Source of the DNA: Myxococcales bacterium
GTDB taxonomy: Bacteria; Myxococcota_A; Polyangia; Nannocystales; Nannocystaceae
Length of the DNA stretch: 8,183 nt
NCBI GenBank assembly: GCA_020431135.1
Contig: JAGQIT010000247.1
Span: forward strand, 1-8,183
Reading direction: 5' to 3'
Below, one piece after another: positions 4,429 through 8,183 of the stretch. The number at the start of each line of letters is the position of its first letter. The first letter of the stretch is position 1. The notes beneath the pieces are model-generated. The model was not told the origin of the DNA. It worked only from the letters and a program-made list of their open reading frames with translations, and did no database searches. The translations under genes were made by a program, and so were the position numbers.

Positions 4429-6279
4429 ATGGACACCACGGCATCAACGACCACGGGCCTTCGCCGCAGCCTCGTCAAGCTCGCGCTCGTCGGCGTCGTC
4501 GGCGGGCTCCTGGCCCCAGGGACAGCCTTCGCGGGGTCGCACGACGACCTCAAGACGGCCTACAACAAGGCGATCAGCCAGTACAACAACTTCGAGCTCG
4601 ACGCCGCGATCGCCGTGCTCGACGAGGCGATCAAGGCCGGCGAGGAGAAGAACTCCGACGACCCGGCCTTGGCGCCGCTCCACGTTCTCCGGGCGGGGAT
4701 CATCTTCTCCAACACCGGCGACGCCGATCAGACCAAGGCGGCCCTCAAGCAGGCCGTCGCGGTCGACTACTTCGTCAACATCCCGATCGAGCTGCGCTCG
4801 GAGCCCTTCCAGGCGCTGCTCGACGAGGCCCGCGAGGCCGCCGGCCCGGCGCCGGAGGAGGCCATGCGGCACACGCCGCCCGGCTCCGCCTGCGGTGAGG
4901 ACGTCGAGTTCGAGGTCGTGGTCTCGAACCTCGTGGACGGCGGTCAGGTCGCCTTCTACTGGCGCAACGCCGGCACCGGCGGCGAGTTCGAGTCGATCAG
5001 CATGGACACGTTCGGCAACGTCGCCACGGCGACGGTGCCGATGACCGAGCACGGCGACAAGGACATCGAGTACTTCTTCTACGTCTTCGACGGCGACGAC
5101 AAGGAGCTGGCGAACAAGGGCGACCAGGACAACCCGATGTCCTACTCGATCGGCTGCGCCGAGCCGGAGCCGGAGCCAGAGCCGGAGCCGGAGCCGGAGC
5201 CGCCGCCGAAGTGGAACCGCTTCTCGGTGAACCTCGGCCTCGGCACCGGCGCAGGCATCGCCCGCGGCACCGCCGATCTCAGCTACCGCCAGTACTCGCC
5301 GCGCTACCGCGACCAGTCGACGGGCGAGCAGTTCATCTACGGCATGAAGGAGTACTCCTGCGCCGTCGCCCGCTGGGCGAACGACCAGGACGACCTCCCG
5401 GCCGACGCGATCGCCTTCCAAAACCAGCTCACGGAGCTCCAGGCGCTCGAGGGCACCTTCCCGGCCGGGACCTCGCTCCTCGGGCCGGGCATGACCCCGC
5501 AGTCGGTCGCCCTCAACTACGACCCGAGCTACTGCGGCGAGCACCACCCGGTCCAGACCGGCATGGCCTCGGCGCCCTTCCACATCGCCCCGGAGTTCGG
5601 CTTCTTCATCACCGAGAAGCTCCAGGTCTCGATCTTCTCCCGCCTCCAGATCGCGACGGGCTCGAAGGTCTACCGCGACGATCCCAAGGCGGCCTACGGC
5701 GAGTCGTTCGTCAACAACGTCTACGACTACAACCGCCTCAACCCCGAGGGCGTGCGCGTCAAGCCGCCCTTCGCCTGGAGCCTCGGCGCCAAGGTCCGCT
5801 ACTACATCGGCGACCCGCAGAAGAAGTTCCGCCTCTTCGTCGGCGGCTACGGCGGCTACGGCACCGCGCGGCTGCGGGTGAACATGAACTTCGCCAACGA
5901 CCGCAACGGCAACAGCATCCCCGACGATCGCGAGTTCGGCTACGACCTCCCGAACGAGGACGCGGCGCCCGACGCCAACAACCCGTGCGTCCCGGTCTGG
6001 CCGTACAACAACGGCTGCGTCCCGGGCCCGGGCGACGACCCGACCAACGCCGGCGACATCGACCGCAACAACGCCGCCTTCAAGGCGCAGACGGCGAACA
6101 AGGACCCGCGGATCGACACCGTCGGCATCGGCAAGGGCTTCATCGGCGGGGCCTTCGGCGCCCACTATCAGATCGTGAAGAACTTCGCGGTCTTCGGCGA
6201 ACTCCAGGTCGGCGGCTGGTTCGGCGGCAACTCGAGCCTCCTCTTCGACCTCAACGTCGGCCCGGCGATCACCTTCTAG
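4429..6279 (+). CDS. Predicted outer-membrane protein: TPR-like domain, EP linker, C-terminal beta-barrel
   Basis: The 616-residue product has a Sec signal peptide (LRRSLVKLALVGVVGGLL, probable cleavage AFA|GS after residue 35). Residues about 37-135 are TPR-like helices (LKTAYNKAISQYNNFELDAA, then AALKQAVAVDYF). Residues 140-243 look beta-rich and Ig-like (VEFEVVVSNLVDGGQVAFYW, IEYFFYVFDGDD). Seven Glu-Pro pairs plus PP (245-260) form a stiff linker. From about 264 to 616, alternating aromatic/polar strands (FSVNLGLGTGAG, KLQVSIFSRLQI, FRLFVGGYGGYG) end NVGPAITF, with the terminal Phe expected of a barrel recognised by BamA. A probable loop holds a calcium-binding-like DRNGNSIPDD (491-500) and two Cys in similar settings (NNPCVP, NNGCVP). 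Third gene of the operon, 60 nt after the OmpA gene. The exact function (porin, scaffold, or part of a machine) is not known. Confidence 0.85.
   Translation: MDTTASTTTGLRRSLVKLALVGVVGGLLAPGTAFAGSHDDLKTAYNKAISQYNNFELDAAIAVLDEAIKAGEEKNSDDPALAPLHVLRAGIIFSNTGDADQTKAALKQAVAVDYFVNIPIELRSEPFQALLDEAREAAGPAPEEAMRHTPPGSACGEDVEFEVVVSNLVDGGQVAFYWRNAGTGGEFESISMDTFGNVATATVPMTEHGDKDIEYFFYVFDGDDKELANKGDQDNPMSYSIGCAEPEPEPEPEPEPEPPPKWNRFSVNLGLGTGAGIARGTADLSYRQYSPRYRDQSTGEQFIYGMKEYSCAVARWANDQDDLPADAIAFQNQLTELQALEGTFPAGTSLLGPGMTPQSVALNYDPSYCGEHHPVQTGMASAPFHIAPEFGFFITEKLQVSIFSRLQIATGSKVYRDDPKAAYGESFVNNVYDYNRLNPEGVRVKPPFAWSLGAKVRYYIGDPQKKFRLFVGGYGGYGTARLRVNMNFANDRNGNSIPDDREFGYDLPNEDAAPDANNPCVPVWPYNNGCVPGPGDDPTNAGDIDRNNAAFKAQTANKDPRIDTVGIGKGFIGGAFGAHYQIVKNFAVFGELQVGGWFGGNSSLLFDLNVGPAITF
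5161..5202 (+). repeat. Hexanucleotide repeat (gagccg)x7 encoding Glu-Pro linker
   Basis: Seven gagccg hexamers run without a break; the third ends in A (gagcca), the rest are identical. They encode seven Glu-Pro pairs, followed by Pro-Pro. The near-perfect DNA repeat could change length by slippage without breaking the frame. Confidence 0.92.
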
Positions 6280-6324
6280 GTCGGTCGTTCGCTGCGCCGC
6301 GCTCCGCAGAGGCGGCTGTCCGCG

Positions 6325-6344
6325 TCGCGGGCGGGCGGCCGCGA
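6325..6344 (+). terminator. Weak hairpin after the envelope operon
   Basis: TCGCGG (6325-6330) pairs with CCGCGA (6339-6344) around an 8-nt loop, about 45 nt after the stop at 6279. A smaller stem, CTGCG/CGCAG, sits at 6292-6309. No T-run follows, so an intrinsic terminator is doubtful; hairpins of this strength are common in such GC-rich DNA. Confidence 0.2.
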
Positions 6345-6372
6345 GGGCGTGAGAGATCGCGCGGACGGCGAA

Positions 6373-6400
6373 TTCACAGGGGAGCGCGATGGGCTATCCT
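6373..6400 (+). promoter_or_regulatory. Promoter for the RlmI-type gene
   Basis: TTCACA (6373-6378, one mismatch to TTGACA) is followed after 16 nt by TATCCT (6395-6400). The -10 box ends 10 nt before the ATG at 6411, so the mRNA would have almost no leader. It suggests the gene is transcribed apart from the envelope operon. Confidence 0.55.
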
Positions 6401-6410
6401 GCGCCCCTCC

Positions 6411-7745
6411 ATGTGCCCGCCCCCTGGATCCGCCCGCCGCCCGCGAAAGCCCTCTGACGCCGACAAGAAGCCGGGCGGGCGAAGGCGCCCGGAGGTCCGC
6501 CAGGGCGGTCCGCGCGTGCGCCGGGCGAAGGCCCGCGATCACGGCGGCCCCGGCGTCCGCGGGCCCAACGTGAAGGTGGCGAACAACGTCGCCCGCCTGC
6601 TCCGCGGCGGCCACCCCTGGATCTTCCGCTCGGCGATCCGCCGCGACCCCGACCTCGACGAGGGCGCGGTGATCACGGTGATCGACGAGGCCGGCTACAC
6701 CGTCGGCTTCGGCATCGTCGAGTCCGAGGGGGCGATCGCGGTGCGCATGCTCTCGGTCGTCGACGCGCCCTTCGAGTGGGACGCCGCCGAGATGACCCGC
6801 CGCCTCAAGGCCGCGGTCAGCCGGCGCGAGCGCCTCGGTCTCCCGGAGACGCGGCGCCTGATCCACGGCGAGGCCGACGGCTTCCCCGGGATCGCCGTCG
6901 ACCTCCTCGGCGAGTTCCTCCTGATCTACAAGTACGCCCGCGTCGCCGAGACCTACCTCGACACGCTGGTCCCGCTCCTCGAGGAGCACCTGATGCCCGA
7001 GGGCGGCGGGATCTACCTCCAGGACCGCGTCCGCCCGGTGACCGCCGACGAGCGCAGGCCGCCCGCCTTCCACCTCAAGGGCAAGGCGGCGCCGCCCGAC
7101 GTCGAGGTCGACGAGGACGGCCTGCGCTTCCTCGTCGACGTCACCGCGCCGGTCTCCCCCGGGCTCTTCTTCGACCTCCGCGACGGCCGGCGGCTGATCG
7201 AGCCGTGGTGCAAGGATCGCACGGTCCTCAACCTCTTCTCCTTCACCGGCGCCTTCGCCCTGCGGGCGATCCGCGGCGGCGCCCGGGCGGTCACCAACGT
7301 CGACGCGGCCGCCCGCTCGCACGCCCGCTGCCGCCAGAACCTCGCCGCCTCGGGGATCGACCCGGAGGCCTGCGAGGCGCTCGGCGGCGACGTGTTCAAG
7401 TACCTCGAGCGCTTCCGCCAGCGCGACCGCGTCTTCGACCTGGTGATCGTCGATCCGCCGCCCTTCTCCAACGTCAAGGGCTCGGTGTTCTCGGCGCTCC
7501 GTGACTACGGCGACCTGATGGCGGCGATCGCCCCAGTGGTCGCCCCCGGCGGTCTCATCCTCGCGGTCTGCAACGCGGTCCGCCTCAGCGAGGAGGAGTT
7601 CCTCCTCGCCCTCGGCGAGGGGGCGATGGCCGGCGGCCGCTCGATCCGCCTCCTCGGCGAGTGCGGCCTGCCCCCGGACTACCCGGTGCTGCCGGCCTTC
7701 ATCGAGGGGCGCTACCTCAAGATCAAGCTCCTCCAGCTCGACTAG
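6411..7745 (+). CDS. Class I SAM-dependent rRNA methyltransferase, RlmI family
   Basis: The 444-residue product belongs to the family of RlmI, which makes 5-methylcytosine in 23S rRNA. A PUA-like RNA-binding region starts near residue 54 (NVARLLRGGHPWIF, 59-72). The linker domain has IHGEADGFPGIAVDLLGE (151-168). The methyltransferase domain has SPGLFFDLRDGR (249-260), SAM motif I VLNLFSFTGAFA (272-283), DPPPF (348-352) and a candidate catalytic Cys387 in LAVCNAVRLSEEEF. The C-terminus YPVLPAFIEGRYLKIKL is typical. E. coli RlmI has 396 residues; the extra length is a basic, Gly/Pro/Arg-rich tail (1-53) without homology I recognise. The ATG at 6411 is chosen because the -10 box ends 10 nt before it; a GTG start at codon 54 is the alternative. 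The precise cytosine target is not proven from sequence. Confidence 0.9.
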   Translation: MCPPPGSARRPRKPSDADKKPGGRRRPEVRQGGPRVRRAKARDHGGPGVRGPNVKVANNVARLLRGGHPWIFRSAIRRDPDLDEGAVITVIDEAGYTVGFGIVESEGAIAVRMLSVVDAPFEWDAAEMTRRLKAAVSRRERLGLPETRRLIHGEADGFPGIAVDLLGEFLLIYKYARVAETYLDTLVPLLEEHLMPEGGGIYLQDRVRPVTADERRPPAFHLKGKAAPPDVEVDEDGLRFLVDVTAPVSPGLFFDLRDGRRLIEPWCKDRTVLNLFSFTGAFALRAIRGGARAVTNVDAAARSHARCRQNLAASGIDPEACEALGGDVFKYLERFRQRDRVFDLVIVDPPPFSNVKGSVFSALRDYGDLMAAIAPVVAPGGLILAVCNAVRLSEEEFLLALGEGAMAGGRSIRLLGECGLPPDYPVLPAFIEGRYLKIKLLQLD

Positions 7746-7856
7746 CGGGCTGCGATAGGACGGCGCTCGGCTCTCGCTGCGCGCTCGGCCCCCCGCTCGC
7801 GCAGGCGGCGGGCACATCGGGACCGCGTCGATCTCGGCGCACGCCAGGCGGGGCAG

Positions 7857-7895
7857 GCTCACGGCGGCCGCTCACGACGGCGGCGCGGGCTCACC
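7857..7895 (+). repeat. GCTCAC direct repeats upstream of alaS
   Basis: GCTCACGGCGG (7857-7867) and GCTCACGACGG (7870-7880) differ at one base and repeat with a 13-bp period; a third GCTCAC starts at 7889. They lie roughly 35-75 nt before the alaS -10-like box. A regulator-binding array is possible, but chance in GC-rich sequence cannot be excluded. The rest of the 7746-7944 gap shows no gene. Confidence 0.3.
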
Positions 7896-7929
7896 TGCTG
7901 TGACGGCGGAGAACGCGGGGGATTTCGAT

Positions 7930-7935
7930 TATCCT
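7930..7935 (+). promoter_or_regulatory. -10-like box TATCCT for alaS
   Basis: TATCCT ends 9 nt before the ATG at 7945, and the bases between contain no Shine-Dalgarno. It is identical to the -10 box of the RlmI-type gene at 6395. No -35 box is seen at 16-18 nt. Confidence 0.5.
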
Positions 7936-7944
7936 CGCGGCGCC

Positions 7945-8183
7945 ATGACGCCGCCCCGCGCCCACGCGATCCGCCGCCAGTTCCTCAAGTACTTCGCCGA
8001 TCGCGAGCACACGATCGTCCCCTCGTCGTCGCTCGTCCCGGCGAACGACCCGACCCTGCTCTTCACCAACGCGGGCATGGTCCAGTTCAAGGACGTCTTC
8101 GTCGGCCGCGACCCGCGGTCCTACACGCGGGCGACGAGCGTCCAGCGCTGCCTGCGGGCGGGCGGCAAGCACAACGACCTCGA
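7945..8183 (+). CDS. alaS: Alanyl-tRNA synthetase, N-terminal fragment
   Basis: AlaRS charges tRNA-Ala with alanine in the cytoplasm. The first 79 codons are present and the gene runs off the right edge; the full enzyme is about 870-900 residues. The fragment matches the class II AlaRS N-terminus closely. It has IRRQFLKYFADREHTIVPSS (9-28), SLVPANDPTLLFTNAGM (29-45), QFKDVFVG (47-54), RATSVQRCLRAGGKHNDL (62-79). The motif 1 region, and the Arg of RCLRAGGKHNDL that contacts ATP, are present. The ATG at 7945 agrees with the usual short lead-in before IRRxFLxYF. There is no Shine-Dalgarno; a TATCCT box lies 9 nt upstream. It is the only gene here whose identity is beyond reasonable doubt from a fragment this short. 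Confidence 0.97.
   Translation, partial: MTPPRAHAIRRQFLKYFADREHTIVPSSSLVPANDPTLLFTNAGMVQFKDVFVGRDPRSYTRATSVQRCLRAGGKHNDL

Noticed and set aside
3152..5044. 630-codon open frame on the plus strand across the OmpA and barrel genes
   Set aside because: It is the +1 shadow of two well-supported genes: the product is Ser/Thr/Arg/Pro repeats without domains, and it crosses the end of one real gene and the start of the next.
4444..6165. 573-codon open frame on the minus strand opposite the barrel gene
   Set aside because: The product is a Val/Leu/Arg/Asp-rich low-complexity sequence typical of the antisense of GC-rich coding DNA; the plus-strand gene has a signal peptide, Shine-Dalgarno and domain structure.
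5211..6410. 5' extension of the RlmI-type gene to 5211 (844-codon frame)
   Set aside because: The frame stays open only because stops are rare at this GC content. It overlaps the barrel gene out of frame, and a promoter sits just before the ATG at 6411.
6276..7862. 528-codon open frame on the minus strand opposite the methyltransferase gene
   Set aside because: Antisense shadow; the plus strand carries all RlmI motifs and the minus-strand product has none that I recognise.
7746..7944. tRNA or T-box leader before alaS
   Set aside because: No cloverleaf, T-arm consensus or T-box motif is visible, and the likely start of transcription is next to the ATG.

Overview
This is a very GC-rich window with compact bacterial genes, dominated by G/C-ending codons (GAG, CTC, ATC, GCC). 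The gene content suggests a Gram-negative bacterium with an outer membrane. There are predicted outer-membrane lipoproteins, an OmpA-type peptidoglycan-binding protein and a beta-barrel ending in Phe. A DUF4398-type lipoprotein next to an OmpA protein with thrombospondin type 3 (TSP3) repeats, plus an Ig-like/cytochrome-like lipoprotein, points to Myxococcota (former Deltaproteobacteria). That placement is inferred from gene style and was not searched.

Layout, left to right. (1) The left edge cuts ribF, the bifunctional riboflavin kinase/FAD synthetase, on the minus strand; 238 N-terminal codons are present. (2) A 221-nt divergent gap holds a TCATTTCA direct repeat. It leads to a plus-strand gene for a small helical lipoprotein of unknown function (937-1347). 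(3) A 203-nt convergent gap (1348-1550), in which no clear terminator is seen, separates it from a minus-strand lipoprotein gene (1551-2462). That protein has an Ig-like domain and a C-terminal cytochrome c-like domain with an odd CxCH motif. (4) A 218-nt divergent gap carries the best promoter in the window (TTGACC-18-TATCGT). It drives a three-gene envelope operon: a DUF4398-type lipoprotein (2681-3121), an OmpA/TSP3 lipoprotein (3121-4368) and a TPR-like/EP-linker/beta-barrel outer-membrane protein (4429-6279). (5) An RlmI-family rRNA methyltransferase follows (6411-7745). (6) The right edge cuts alaS after 79 codons (7945 onward).

How the genes work together. The operon products form a plausible envelope-spanning set. 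Two lipoproteins share a related helical domain, the second also has a peptidoglycan anchor, and the third joins a periplasmic helical module to an outer-membrane barrel through a stiff Glu-Pro linker. ribF, the rlmI-like gene and alaS are housekeeping genes for flavin cofactors and translation, each apparently transcribed alone.

A second theme is start-site architecture. The three operon genes all have strong Shine-Dalgarno sequences. The monocistronic genes lack one and instead have a TAnnnT -10-like hexamer only 7-10 nt before the ATG (15 nt for ribF), which suggests leaderless or near-leaderless mRNAs. No RNA genes, insertion sequences, CRISPR arrays or phage genes were recognised. I found no clearly new biological system; the envelope operon is the most interesting content.
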